Assembly (NCBI GenBank): GCA_965228615.1
Contig: CBDDHT010000003.1
Location: 930,001-994,000, forward strand
From: CBDDHT01 sp965228615
Lineage (GTDB): Bacteria; Pseudomonadota; Alphaproteobacteria; Rhizobiales; Methyloligellaceae
DNA: 64,000 bases
Direction of reading: 5' to 3'
Shown here: positions 17,877-26,836 of the stretch, one piece after another
How the letters are laid out: every line of letters begins with the position of its first letter
Numbering within the stretch: the first letter of the stretch is position 1
Notes under the pieces: model-generated
The model's database searches: none
The model's input: only the letters and a program-made list of their open reading frames with translations
Told to the model about the DNA's origin: nothing
Made by a program: the position numbers and the translations under genes

Positions 17877-20552
17877 ATGGCAACTCCCTATTACATTCCT
17901 GAGACCAATATTCCTCTCCCGCCGACCAACGCCGATGTCATCTCGACGGCGTGCGACTATTGCATCGTCGCCTGCGGCTACAAGGTCTATCGCTGGCCGG
18001 TGCGGGGCGGAAAAATCGGCGGCCCGAAGGCAAGCGAAAATGCATTCGGCGTCGATTTCCCGGTCGAACCTCTGGGCCCCTGGGTGGCGCCCAATCAATA
18101 CAATGTGGTCTTGCACAATGGCGAACCGCATCATGTGATCATAATCCCGGACAAGGATGCCAAACACGTCAATATCCATGGCAATTCCTCGATCCGCGGT
18201 GGGGCCATTGCGCAGAAGGTCTACAATCCGCAGACCCCGACTCGTGATCGGCTCAAGTCACCCATGATCCGCATGTTCGGCGTGCTGATGCCTGTACCCT
18301 GGGATTTCGCGATCGAGGTGGCAGCCGAAGTCGGCCGTCATGTCATCGCTAAGCACGGCGCAAATGCCTATAGCGTGAAGACCTTCTCCTACGGCTATAT
18401 GGAGAACACCTACGCCATCACGAAATATGCATTGCGCAATATCAATACAGCCAACTTCACATTCCACGACACCCCGTCGGATGTGACCTCGACACCAGGC
18501 TTTCGCGATGCGGGCTTCGACAATTTCGGCCCCTCCTATGAAGACTGGCGGGATGCCGAAACGCTGATGATCTGCGGCACGGACCCTTATGAGACCAAGA
18601 CGATCCTGTTTACCGACTGGATCATGCCCGCAATCCAGGGCGGTCAGAAAACCATCTTCCTCGGACCGAGACGGACCGGCGGCATTGCCTATGCCGAAAA
18701 GAACGGTGGCCTGTGGATCGACCTGCAGCCTGGAACGGACCTGCCGGTCGTCCTCGCCATCGCCCGCGTCATCGTCGAGAATGGCTGGGAAGACGGCGAC
18801 TGGATCAAGAACTGGGTCAACTCCAAGTTCGAGTCCTCCTCGGGCTTCGGTCAGGGCACTCGTAACACGCCCTGGCAGTGGCGCACCACGTGGGGCAAGT
18901 TCCAGACCAAGGGTTACGAGGACTGGAAGAAATGGCTTCTGGCGCAAGATTATGCCAAGCCTGAGAAAGCCGCCGAGATCGCCCAGATCGACGTTGCCAA
19001 GATCAGAACGGCTGCGGAATGGCTCGCCAAGCCCAAGGCCGATGGCAAGCGCCCGAAATCATCGATCATGATCGAAAAGGGCTTCTACTGGTCCAACAAT
19101 ACGGGCAACACCAATGCCATCTCGGCGCTCGGCATCATCGTTGGTGCTGGCGGACGGCCGGGTCAGGTAATCGGACGCGCCGGCGGCCATCAGCGTGGCG
19201 GTCTGCGCGGCGGCAAATATCCGCGCAACAAGTCACCGGAAAAACTCCCGGGTCGCCGCCGCCGCGCCGTCGATACAGACCGCTATCTGGTGTCGGGTCA
19301 CACACGTATGGCCCACGTGATTGGCAATACCTGGATCCAATCCATGTGCGGCAGCCAGAGTCTTGCCTCCAAGTTCGAAGAGCTGACGGTTCAAAATCGG
19401 CATCAAGTCCGCTCTTTCGACAAAAAGGAAATTATCGAGACTCTGAAGAAACGGGCCGACTCGGGCGGCATGGTCGTCGTCGACCAAGATATCTATCTGG
19501 TCGATCCGATCGGGGCGCGCTATGCAGATATCGTCTTCCCGGCCGCCGGTTGGGGCGAGGATACCTTCACCCGGGCCAATGGCGAGAGGCGCATCCGTCT
19601 CTATCCGAAATTCTACGATGCGCCGGGTGAAGCCAAGCCGGACTGGTGGATCATCGCCAAACTTGCCAAGAAGATGGGCTATACGGGCTTCGACTGGAAC
19701 AACTCCAACGACGTTCTGGAAGAAGGTGCGCGTTTCTCACGCGGTAGCCGCAAGGACTTCTTCATGGTCAAGGTTGCGGCCCAGAAGGAAGGCAAGACCC
19801 TGCACCAGAAGATCGGCGAATTCGGGACCGATGGCATCCAGGGCCCGGTCATGATGATGGACGATGGCTCGCTCGTCGGCACCAAGCGCCTGCATGACAC
19901 AACACGCAAATTGCCGGAAACCGGACCTGCCGGTGCCAATGTCTTCAATAAGAAGCTGACGCACTTCAACTCGCAGACCGGCAAGTGCAACATCCAGAAA
20001 GCACCCTGGTCGTTGTTCTCCGACTATTGGGAATGGCTGAAGCCAAAGGGCGATGAACTTTGGTCGTCGTCAGGGCGCATCAACGAACGCTGGCAGTCGG
20101 GTTACGATGATCGTCGCCGCCCATATATCGTCCAGCGTTGGCCGGAAAACTGGGTCGAACTCAATCCGGAAGATGCTGCTGCCCGCGGCATCGAGAATGG
20201 CGACTATGTGATGCTCTATTCGGACCGGATTCCGGTTCAGAAAGACACCATCGTTGGCGTGGAGGGAGACGATTTCACCTTCACCAAGCTGATGGAGAAC
20301 GGCCATATCGAGTTGACAAAGGCCGCCATCACCGCTGTCGCGATCGTCACGCCCGCCCTCAAGAAAGGCGTGATGTATATGGACTTCCTACACACCTCAC
20401 AGCCGGCAAACGCATTGTCCGGTCGTGTCGTGGATTGGATCAGCGGCAACTACAACTACAAGATGGGTGTCGGCAAGGTGAAGAAGATCGGCGTGTCTCC
20501 CTACAAGGATACATTCCGTTCGATGACCTTCGGCCGTCGCGACATCGCCTAA
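17877..20552 (+). CDS. idrA: Molybdopterin oxidoreductase of the AioA/IdrA group, probable iodate reductase catalytic subunit
   Basis: An 891-residue DMSO-reductase-family protein. The N-terminal cluster motif C26-DY-C29-IVA-C33 has only three cysteines, as in arsenite oxidase with its [3Fe-4S] centre; serines (about residues 104-105) stand where other family members have a fourth cysteine. There is no Cys or Sec ligand for molybdenum, also as in Aio. R434 and H438 (GRAGGHQ) match the Arg and His of the arsenite pocket. The His/Glu-bearing segment of AioA is replaced here by SDVTSTPGFRDAGFDNF (about 201-217), which argues against arsenite as substrate. Company with two di-haem peroxidases and a Tat Rieske protein matches idrABP1P2. 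The predicted reaction is periplasmic iodate reduction. This is family inference; only biochemistry would prove it. Confidence 0.8.
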   Translation: MATPYYIPETNIPLPPTNADVISTACDYCIVACGYKVYRWPVRGGKIGGPKASENAFGVDFPVEPLGPWVAPNQYNVVLHNGEPHHVIIIPDKDAKHVNIHGNSSIRGGAIAQKVYNPQTPTRDRLKSPMIRMFGVLMPVPWDFAIEVAAEVGRHVIAKHGANAYSVKTFSYGYMENTYAITKYALRNINTANFTFHDTPSDVTSTPGFRDAGFDNFGPSYEDWRDAETLMICGTDPYETKTILFTDWIMPAIQGGQKTIFLGPRRTGGIAYAEKNGGLWIDLQPGTDLPVVLAIARVIVENGWEDGDWIKNWVNSKFESSSGFGQGTRNTPWQWRTTWGKFQTKGYEDWKKWLLAQDYAKPEKAAEIAQIDVAKIRTAAEWLAKPKADGKRPKSSIMIEKGFYWSNNTGNTNAISALGIIVGAGGRPGQVIGRAGGHQRGGLRGGKYPRNKSPEKLPGRRRRAVDTDRYLVSGHTRMAHVIGNTWIQSMCGSQSLASKFEELTVQNRHQVRSFDKKEIIETLKKRADSGGMVVVDQDIYLVDPIGARYADIVFPAAGWGEDTFTRANGERRIRLYPKFYDAPGEAKPDWWIIAKLAKKMGYTGFDWNNSNDVLEEGARFSRGSRKDFFMVKVAAQKEGKTLHQKIGEFGTDGIQGPVMMMDDGSLVGTKRLHDTTRKLPETGPAGANVFNKKLTHFNSQTGKCNIQKAPWSLFSDYWEWLKPKGDELWSSSGRINERWQSGYDDRRRPYIVQRWPENWVELNPEDAAARGIENGDYVMLYSDRIPVQKDTIVGVEGDDFTFTKLMENGHIELTKAAITAVAIVTPALKKGVMYMDFLHTSQPANALSGRVVDWISGNYNYKMGVGKVKKIGVSPYKDTFRSMTFGRRDIA

Positions 20553-20566
20553 TCGAATGAACGCAC

Positions 20567-20592
20567 CGCCGCGCGTCTCCGGGCGCGCGGCG
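20567..20592 (+). promoter_or_regulatory. G+C-rich hairpin between molybdoenzyme and HEAT-repeat genes
   Basis: A 9-bp inverted repeat (CGCCGCGCG/CGCGCGGCG) with an 8-nt loop in the 69-bp gap. No T-run follows, so it is more likely a processing or stability element within one transcript than a terminator. Confidence 0.45.
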
Positions 20593-20621
20593 ACACCATC
20601 CCTCCGGAGAGAAGCGAAACC

Positions 20622-22913
20622 ATGACCACTTTAACACAGCCCGCTCCTCTCCCGAGCGATGACATTCAAAATCACCAGACGATCGATGCCCTCTCTCACA
20701 TTCTGCGCGAAGGGAGCGAGCCGGAGCAGTGCCTTGCCGCCCAAGCTCTCGGCACACGGCCTGAGAGCTTCGATGCGCTTATCGAAGCCCTGAGGGACCC
20801 GGATCCGGACGTTCGCTTCGATGTCGCCGCGTCCCTTGCCCAACTGGGGGACCGCCGGGCGATCCCGATGCTCCTGGACAATCTTCGTGACGATCCGGTC
20901 GGCGAAATCAAGGTGGCCTATGTCAAAGCTCTGACAAAACTCGACGCAAAAGAGGCAGCACCGACACTCAATGTCCTGGTAGCAGGTCGAGGCGAGAGCA
21001 ACGGCATCGCGTGGGAAGACGAGTATTCCGAGTGGGATGACTGGCTGGATGTGCAACTCGCGTCGATCGAAGCGCTTGGCGCGATTGGATCGGTGGCCAA
21101 TGTCGGAGCTCTGGTTGCCGCGATTACGGACGAAGACGGACAAGACCTGTGGGCGCAAGGGACGCGCGCCCTTGCCGGTATTGGCGACGCCGGTTGCCTG
21201 GCCCTTCAAAAACTCTGCGAAACAGCACCCACACTTGCTCGCCAGCGAATCGCCACGAGCCTGATTGCGGCCCAATCGGAGATGGCGCGAACGCTTCTTT
21301 CTCAACTCTGCCAGGACGGCAACACAGATGTCAGAATCGCGGCGCTACAGGCGGCCGCAGCGCGCGGCGAAATCGATCTCTGCCGCATTGGCGTCGAGGA
21401 TGCTTCCCCGGATGTGCGCGAAGCCGCAATTGGCATTATCGCTGCTGCCGACACAAAGATCGCCGGGCGCCTGCTGGACGATATTGCGCCGAAGGTGCGC
21501 ATCGCAGCCTACCGCGCCATCTCCGAGCAGGGTCGCAAGCGTAACGGGCTCGATCTGACGGGCCGGGTCGAGCGTGCCCTCAGAACGGCGTCACCCGAAC
21601 TCCTCGCAGTCATGGTCTCCGCGATGGCCGTTGCGGAGCCGGACGATGCCGGCGAAGTGCTCGAGGATATTGCAAATCACCCAGCCACAGATCCGCAGGT
21701 TCGGCGCGTCGCCCTGCGGGCGCTGGCCGATATCGAGACGAAAAAGTGTGTTTCACTTCTAGCGCAGGCTGCCAGCGACAAACGACAGGACGTACGACTG
21801 GAAGCCATTGCAGGACTTGGCAGGATTTCGGCCCGAAAGAGCAAACGATCTGCTCAGGCATTGAGCGTGCTTGCGTCTGCAATCGATGGCAGTCTCATCG
21901 AAGTCCCCGAAGGATGGCAAGCCGAGGACGATACGATCGTCTCGCTCCCACCGCGCATGGGGCGCCAGGCTGCCGGTGAAGATGGCGATACGGCAATCAA
22001 GATCGATCGCGAAGGCAATATCGTCACGAAGACGCCCGAAGCAGAAGACGCAAAGAACGCTGAAAAAGTCGACACCACTCCGGAAATAGAAGACGAACCG
22101 GTTTTCGCAGCACCACCGCCTCTCTCCACCTTGGACGCGATCCTAGCACCTCAGGCTCAGGTGCATGTGGCCAGCGAAAGCGTCGAGATCGCGGACGAGG
22201 ACCTGCCGTTCCTCGAGATGGCAACCTCGCGACCGGGCAAACGCAAAGTTGCCGTCGATCAGACTGTTCCGGCCCATCTGGACGTCCGGCGCCTGGCAGC
22301 ACGCATCGCGTCGGATACGAGCGATGAGTCACTCGTCCTGCCACTGACGCGCGCACTTGGCGTGAAGGACGAAGAGTTGGCCGTTACAGCCGCGTCCTCT
22401 CTCGCTGCACTGGGAGAAGCTAGGGTCAATATCTCACCGGCCACCCCGCAACTCCTCGAACACGCCGGGCGATCCGACGCGAATACCCGGCGCCTGGCTG
22501 TTATTGCCCTCGGACATGTTCCAGGCGAGGCAACAGCTAAGACGATCCAACACGCAATGAAGGATGCTTCGGGCCCTGTGCGCGCCGCTGCCTTGGTTGC
22601 TGCATCCAAAAGATCCGACATCGAATTTGAGCTGAGTGATATCTTTTCCGATCCCGAGCGCCGGGTTCGCCTCGCAGCGGCGCGACTGATTTCAAGCCGA
22701 CGAGACAGCGACACCATCGACACGCTGCTTGACATTGCCCTCGCCGACGGCGGGGTCCACAAACAGGAAATTGCGAACCTGCTTGTTCATTCAGGAAGCT
22801 CGGCAACGACACGGCTCATGGACCGGGTCAAAAGCGCTTCGCTACAAGACAGGTTGCTGCTGCTTGCCATGGCCCGGACGTTGATGGGCCAACAGATATC
22901 GGCAGTCTCGTAA
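20622..22913 (+). CDS. HEAT-repeat protein linked to the molybdoenzyme locus
   Basis: A 763-residue protein without signal peptide or membrane segment. Residues of about 20-420 and 540-750 are runs of paired helices of the HEAT type (for example DPDVRFDVAASLAQLGD, EVRR/VRLAA-type turns). They are separated by an acidic, low-complexity linker (about 425-530) with STLDAIL near its end. HEAT arrays are protein-binding scaffolds. The gene follows the Mo subunit by 69 bp on the same strand with a GGAGAG site, and the next gene is 290 bp away, so it is probably the last gene of that operon. I infer a cytoplasmic assembly or chaperone role for the Mo enzyme; the function is not established. It is not one of the four named Idr components. 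Confidence 0.8.
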   Translation: MTTLTQPAPLPSDDIQNHQTIDALSHILREGSEPEQCLAAQALGTRPESFDALIEALRDPDPDVRFDVAASLAQLGDRRAIPMLLDNLRDDPVGEIKVAYVKALTKLDAKEAAPTLNVLVAGRGESNGIAWEDEYSEWDDWLDVQLASIEALGAIGSVANVGALVAAITDEDGQDLWAQGTRALAGIGDAGCLALQKLCETAPTLARQRIATSLIAAQSEMARTLLSQLCQDGNTDVRIAALQAAAARGEIDLCRIGVEDASPDVREAAIGIIAAADTKIAGRLLDDIAPKVRIAAYRAISEQGRKRNGLDLTGRVERALRTASPELLAVMVSAMAVAEPDDAGEVLEDIANHPATDPQVRRVALRALADIETKKCVSLLAQAASDKRQDVRLEAIAGLGRISARKSKRSAQALSVLASAIDGSLIEVPEGWQAEDDTIVSLPPRMGRQAAGEDGDTAIKIDREGNIVTKTPEAEDAKNAEKVDTTPEIEDEPVFAAPPPLSTLDAILAPQAQVHVASESVEIADEDLPFLEMATSRPGKRKVAVDQTVPAHLDVRRLAARIASDTSDESLVLPLTRALGVKDEELAVTAASSLAALGEARVNISPATPQLLEHAGRSDANTRRLAVIALGHVPGEATAKTIQHAMKDASGPVRAAALVAASKRSDIEFELSDIFSDPERRVRLAAARLISSRRDSDTIDTLLDIALADGGVHKQEIANLLVHSGSSATTRLMDRVKSASLQDRLLLLAMARTLMGQQISAVS

Positions 22914-22953
22914 CAACCGACTCGCAATAACAAATATCGGCGCCTGACGCCTT

Positions 22954-23048
22954 CCCCTCACCCAACCCTCTCCCCAGGGAGAGGGCCTTGTTCATCGATA
23001 AGTTGAGGTTTCGTCCCTTCTCCCTGGGGAGAAGGTCGGGATGAGGGG
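22954..23048. repeat. REP-like dispersed inverted repeat (CCCTCACCC...GGGATGAGGGG)
   Basis: Two arms of about 32 bp (22954-22985 and 23015-23048) form an imperfect hairpin. Both carry the CTCTCCCC/GGGGAGA core common to intergenic repeats in many Proteobacteria. The spacer is 29 bp. It sits after the HEAT-repeat gene and could also end that transcript. Confidence 0.75.
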
Positions 23049-23205
23049 ATAATCTATCCGCTAGCGCAATAGCCGCGATTGCGCTTCACTCAATCTGGGC
23101 ATCTTCAAGAGAGCCAAACAACCAGAATCGCAAAATCACGCCTTCCGCCGATTTGCCTGATATAAAGCAGTCAACAACGGCAACAATCGTGGGAGGGTTT
23201 TGGCT

Positions 23206-23529
23206 ATGCATTGGACTCGTATCGCATTCGCAGCACTGATCATTGGACTTGCCGCCTCACCCAACACCAAGGCCGCCGGCCAAACATTCGTCTGCACGGC
23301 ACAGAAACAAGATGCCGGACGTGAAGAGGCGTCCTGGGAATCTCCACTGTCCTGGTGGGACGACTCTCGGCTGAGAACGATCGACAAGGGAAGTGAAGCT
23401 TATACCAGTGACGATCCCGGCCTGACCGATTCCGGTTGGATTGAGCTGTTCGGTGCCCAGTCCATGCGGGGCAACTCCATGCTCGGCTACTACAGGAAGG
23501 AGCACTTCATCTGCATGGCAATGCAGTGA
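23206..23529 (+). CDS. Small exported protein of unknown function
   Basis: A 107-residue protein with a signal peptide (MHWTRIAFAALIIGLAASPNTKAAG). The mature part contains two cysteines (FVCTAQ and HFICMAMQ) that could form a disulfide closing the domain, and is rich in Trp and Ser. I chose the ATG at 23206, 9 nt after GGAGGG; a TTG two codons upstream is also possible. No family is recognised. Confidence 0.65.
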   Translation: MHWTRIAFAALIIGLAASPNTKAAGQTFVCTAQKQDAGREEASWESPLSWWDDSRLRTIDKGSEAYTSDDPGLTDSGWIELFGAQSMRGNSMLGYYRKEHFICMAMQ

Positions 23530-23648
23530 CAGCAGAATAGCTATCGCACGGCGAACGGACTTGTCAGCCACAAGCGGCACGGCATAGGTTCGGTGTCGAA
23601 ACGATGCTTTCATAACGCATCGGCCCAAATATCAAGAGGGAGCAACCT

Positions 23649-24539
23649 GTGGCCCAGATCAACATCCAGTTCAGCCTGTTTTCCGCCTTCTATTCACCGC
23701 TGATATCGACAATGTCCGGGGGCTTCTTGGAGGCCGAGGGTCTCGATCCTGATTGGTCGGTGGCTCCGCCTGGCGTCACAGCGATCGTTGCCGTCCAAAA
23801 CGGTTCGGCGCATGTGGTTCAATCGGCACCCAGTCAGGGCTTCACGTCTTTAGGGAAAGGTGAAACGCCGCCGGCCGTCCACTTCGCGCAAATCAATGAG
23901 ATGGACGGTTTTTTCGTTACTGGCCGTGATCCCGATCCGGATTTCTCCTGGGACAAACTCGAAGGAGCGGACGTCGTGATGTTTGGCGGCGGTCAGCCGC
24001 TCGCCATGTTCAAATATGCCTGCCACAAGGCCGGCATCGATTTCGACAAGATCAATGCAATCACGCCGGGCGGCGCTGCCGATATCGACAAGGCCTTCCG
24101 CGATGGGCAGGGCCGCTATGTCCAGCAGCAAGGTCCCTTCCCCCAGCAATTGGAAGCCGATGGCATCGGTCATGTGGTCGCTCAGGTCGGGCCGCTCATC
24201 GGCCCCTGCGCCTTCTCAAGCCTTGCGGCCAGTCGTGAGTGGCTCGAAACCGACATGGCCAAAGCCTTCATGCGCGCCTATCTGAAAACGCGCGCCTACA
24301 TTAACGAAACGCCGGCCGCCGAAATCGCGCGCGCCGAGAGAGCCTTCTTCCCGAACATCGATGAAGCCGTGCTCGCAGACTGTATCGACACCTATCAGAA
24401 GCTGGGCACCTGGACGCCACATGTGGAGATCACGCGGGAGGCCTACGAGGTTACACTCGATGTGTTCGAGCATTTCGGTACGCTGAAAGAACGTTACGAC
24501 TACGACCTCGTCTGCACTGCGCCGCCGGCTGCCGCTTGA
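23649..24539 (+). CDS. NMT1/THI5-like solute-binding-fold protein without signal peptide
   Basis: A 296-residue protein with the periplasmic-binding-fold pattern of SsuA/ThiY/NMT1 proteins: FSAFYSPLISTMSGGFLEAEGLDPD at the start, a GSAHVVQSAPSQG ligand-loop segment, and helices resembling the NMT1 C-terminal lobe (AKAFMRAYLKTRAYI). It starts directly with AQINIQFSL and has no signal peptide or lipobox, so it is predicted to be cytoplasmic. The GTG start is preceded by GAGGGAG. No ABC permease or ATPase is adjacent; the next gene, 11 bp on, is an oxidoreductase. It may be an enzyme or sensor derived from a binding protein. Confidence 0.7.
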   Translation: MAQINIQFSLFSAFYSPLISTMSGGFLEAEGLDPDWSVAPPGVTAIVAVQNGSAHVVQSAPSQGFTSLGKGETPPAVHFAQINEMDGFFVTGRDPDPDFSWDKLEGADVVMFGGGQPLAMFKYACHKAGIDFDKINAITPGGAADIDKAFRDGQGRYVQQQGPFPQQLEADGIGHVVAQVGPLIGPCAFSSLAASREWLETDMAKAFMRAYLKTRAYINETPAAEIARAERAFFPNIDEAVLADCIDTYQKLGTWTPHVEITREAYEVTLDVFEHFGTLKERYDYDLVCTAPPAAA

Positions 24540-24550
24540 GGGACATGCAA

Positions 24551-25543
24551 ATGAGAGCATATTGGTTCGAGAAGTCCGGCGCCGCGGCGGATGTCCTGCA
24601 GTTCGGCGAGAGGCCGGTTCCTGAACCGGGACCCGGCGAAGTTCGCGTGCGTGTCGTGTGTTCGGCAGTCAATCCCACAGATTGCAAGCGCCGCGAAACC
24701 GGACGAGAACTCGGGCGCTTTCCCTTGATCGTCCCGAACAACGACGGCAGCGGTGTCATCGACGCAGTTGGTGACGGCGTCGATGCCGGCCGCATCGGCG
24801 AGCGGGTCTGGTTATTCGCGGCACAAGCCGGGCGGCCGCATGGCACGGCCGCCGAATTCTGCACGGTGCCGGCGCGCTACGCGCAGCCCATGCCCGACGG
24901 CGAGTCCTTCGAGAATGGCGCATGCCTCGGCGTGCCGGCGGTTACGGCACATCGCGCGCTCTTCGCCGATGGCGACATCAACGGAAAGACAGTTCTTGTC
25001 ACAGGTGGCGCAGGCCGTGTCGGGCGCAATGTTGTGCAGATCGCAAAGCGTGCGGGCGCAACGGTCATCGCAACGGCCGGTTCGTCCGAGAAAGTCGACC
25101 ATATGCGCGGCCTTGGTGCCGATCATGCCCTCAACTATCGCCAGGATGACGTCGTTGCCGCCGTGGATGAATTGACGGACGGCCAAGGCGTCGACCGCAT
25201 GATCGATGTTGCCTTTGGAAACAATATCGCCGCCGTGCCGAAGCTCGTACGGGCCAACGGAATCATTACCAGTTATGGCTCCGATGCCAATCCAACGCCG
25301 GAGCTCCCGTTCTATGAGCTGATGTACAAGAACATCCTCGTCCGCCCCTTCTCCATCATGGGAATGCCGGAGGAAGCCAAAGACGCGGCCTTTGCCGCGA
25401 TCGACACATTGCTGATGCAGGATGGCTTGGCGCAACTTATCGGCGCACGCTTCGAATTCGAAGATTTGGTAGCTGCCAACGAAGCCGTCGAGGCCGGAGA
25501 TCTTTTCGGCGTCTGCGTCGTTCGTATCTGCCCCGATCCTTGA
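24551..25543 (+). CDS. Zinc-independent MDR oxidoreductase (NADPH:quinone reductase type)
   Basis: A 330-residue medium-chain dehydrogenase/reductase. The N-terminal GroES-like domain includes NPTDCKRRETG. A Rossmann domain has VTGGAGRVGRNVVQIAKRAG, and the Gly-rich turn plus ATAGS suggest NADPH. The zinc-ligand cysteines of alcohol dehydrogenases are absent. Such enzymes reduce quinones or activated double bonds. The ATG at 24551 has GAGGG at good spacing; another ATG lies two codons upstream. It is likely co-transcribed with the NMT1-like gene. Confidence 0.88.
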   Translation: MRAYWFEKSGAAADVLQFGERPVPEPGPGEVRVRVVCSAVNPTDCKRRETGRELGRFPLIVPNNDGSGVIDAVGDGVDAGRIGERVWLFAAQAGRPHGTAAEFCTVPARYAQPMPDGESFENGACLGVPAVTAHRALFADGDINGKTVLVTGGAGRVGRNVVQIAKRAGATVIATAGSSEKVDHMRGLGADHALNYRQDDVVAAVDELTDGQGVDRMIDVAFGNNIAAVPKLVRANGIITSYGSDANPTPELPFYELMYKNILVRPFSIMGMPEEAKDAAFAAIDTLLMQDGLAQLIGARFEFEDLVAANEAVEAGDLFGVCVVRICPDP

Positions 25544-25556
25544 CCGATAGCAGTCG

Positions 25557-25937
25557 TCAGACGCGACCCAACTTCGCAAGCATGTAGTCACGAAGTACGA
25601 CGGCACTGTTTCGCTCAGCGTCGCGTGCAGCGAAGACGAAGGTAACCATGTTGTCCCGGCAGAGCCGCGTGAGTTCGTCCATCGGACTTTGCTCCGCTGC
25701 GCCGAGTTCGGCTTCATATCGCAAGCGAAATTCCGGCCAACGTTCGGGTTGGTGATTGTACCAGCGTCGCAGATCCGGACTTGGCGCCAGATCTTTGAAC
25801 CAATGTTCTACAGCTGCGGCCTCCCGTTTCACACCACGCGGCCAAAGACGCTCCACAAGGATGCGTGTGCCGTCATCATCAGCCACTTCGTCATAGGCAC
25901 GCTTCAGCCTAATGCTCGGTGGTGATTGATGTGTCAC
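25557..25937 (-). CDS. DUF488 family protein
   Basis: A protein of about 126 residues with the family hallmarks RILVERLWPRGVKRE, HWFKDLAPSPDLRRWY and TFVFAARDAERNSAVVL. The biochemical role of DUF488 proteins is not firmly known. The start is uncertain: a GTG at 25937 gives the usual length and has AAAGG upstream, while an ATG at 25979 would add 14 residues. It converges on the oxidoreductase gene. Confidence 0.82.
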   Translation of the reverse strand: MTHQSPPSIRLKRAYDEVADDDGTRILVERLWPRGVKREAAAVEHWFKDLAPSPDLRRWYNHQPERWPEFRLRYEAELGAAEQSPMDELTRLCRDNMVTFVFAARDAERNSAVVLRDYMLAKLGRV

Positions 25938-26065
25938 GGTCTTCAAACCTTTGACGAAACGTCGAACAACCCGGTGCATTCTTACATTCTGACGCTCAAT
26001 CTCGCTAGGACGGTATGCCCGAGGAACCGCACTGGTTTTCACCCGCGCGGTTCCCGGCAAATTCG

Positions 26066-26563
26066 TTAGCCCAGCGTTGCCGGGTCCTTGTGCTTGATCT
26101 TCGTCCAGTTCTTCTCAGCCTTCTCGATATTGCCAGGAATATCCTTGAGCCAATTCTTCTGGATGTCGGCATTCAGGTTAAGATAGAGCTTTCCGTCGAC
26201 AATTCTCCAGAACCGTGGATCGCCATCGAACTTTGCTCCCACGGAGACGCCGAATGCACAAAAGCCACCGTACGCCGGCTGGTATTTCGCCGGGTTGGCC
26301 TGAAACGCCTTCATGTTCTCGGCGCTGGAAAACCTGTAGGTGGCACCTTCATGAAGCAGCGAGTGGACTGCCGAGCCCTGAACGGGTTTTTTGACGGTGA
26401 AATACGCAACGGGGTCAAAGCCATGAAGTGCGATGCCCGCACCCTTGAGCGTCCGGCCCGGTCCCACATTGATTTCAGCTACGGCGAAGGCCTCCGACGC
26501 TACACCGGTCATGACAACCGCCGACGCGGCGGCAGCAAGTGCGAATGTCTTGTACGTGTTCAT
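26066..26563 (-). CDS. Exported YHS-domain protein
   Basis: A 165-residue protein with a signal peptide (MNTYKTFALAAAASAVVMTG, ending AFA). The YHS-type core reads LHGFDPVAYFTVKKPVQG...YRFSSAENMKAFQANPAKYQPAYGGFCAFGV. YHS domains are small, often metal-associated modules, and the exported form is common in alphaproteobacteria. A GGAG site precedes the ATG at 26563. The function is unknown. Confidence 0.85.
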   Translation of the reverse strand: MNTYKTFALAAAASAVVMTGVASEAFAVAEINVGPGRTLKGAGIALHGFDPVAYFTVKKPVQGSAVHSLLHEGATYRFSSAENMKAFQANPAKYQPAYGGFCAFGVSVGAKFDGDPRFWRIVDGKLYLNLNADIQKNWLKDIPGNIEKAEKNWTKIKHKDPATLG

Positions 26564-26836
26564 CTCTAGTCTCCATATCTCTTCGGTACTCAGAGCCCGG
26601 GAACGGATCACGCCGACCTCGTCGACATGTGATTCCACTTGTTTCCCGCTCTGGTGTAGAAATGGAGTTTATTGATGCGACGCCCATCGCAGAGCGTCCG
26701 CATTGTTGTGCCGATCGTTCGCCCGAACGGTTCTCGGCCAATCCGATGCAAAAATCCCTTGAGACCGCTAGAAACAATCAACTCTTCCGCTATATCCTGA
26801 ATACGAACTGAACACGAAACCGAAGTGGCCATTGAA

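Noticed and set aside
14991..20552. Plain arsenite oxidase (aioBA) call
   Set aside because: Two di-haem peroxidases are in the same operon, the His/Glu half of the arsenite site is not conserved, and no aioXSR, arsR or other arsenic genes are nearby.
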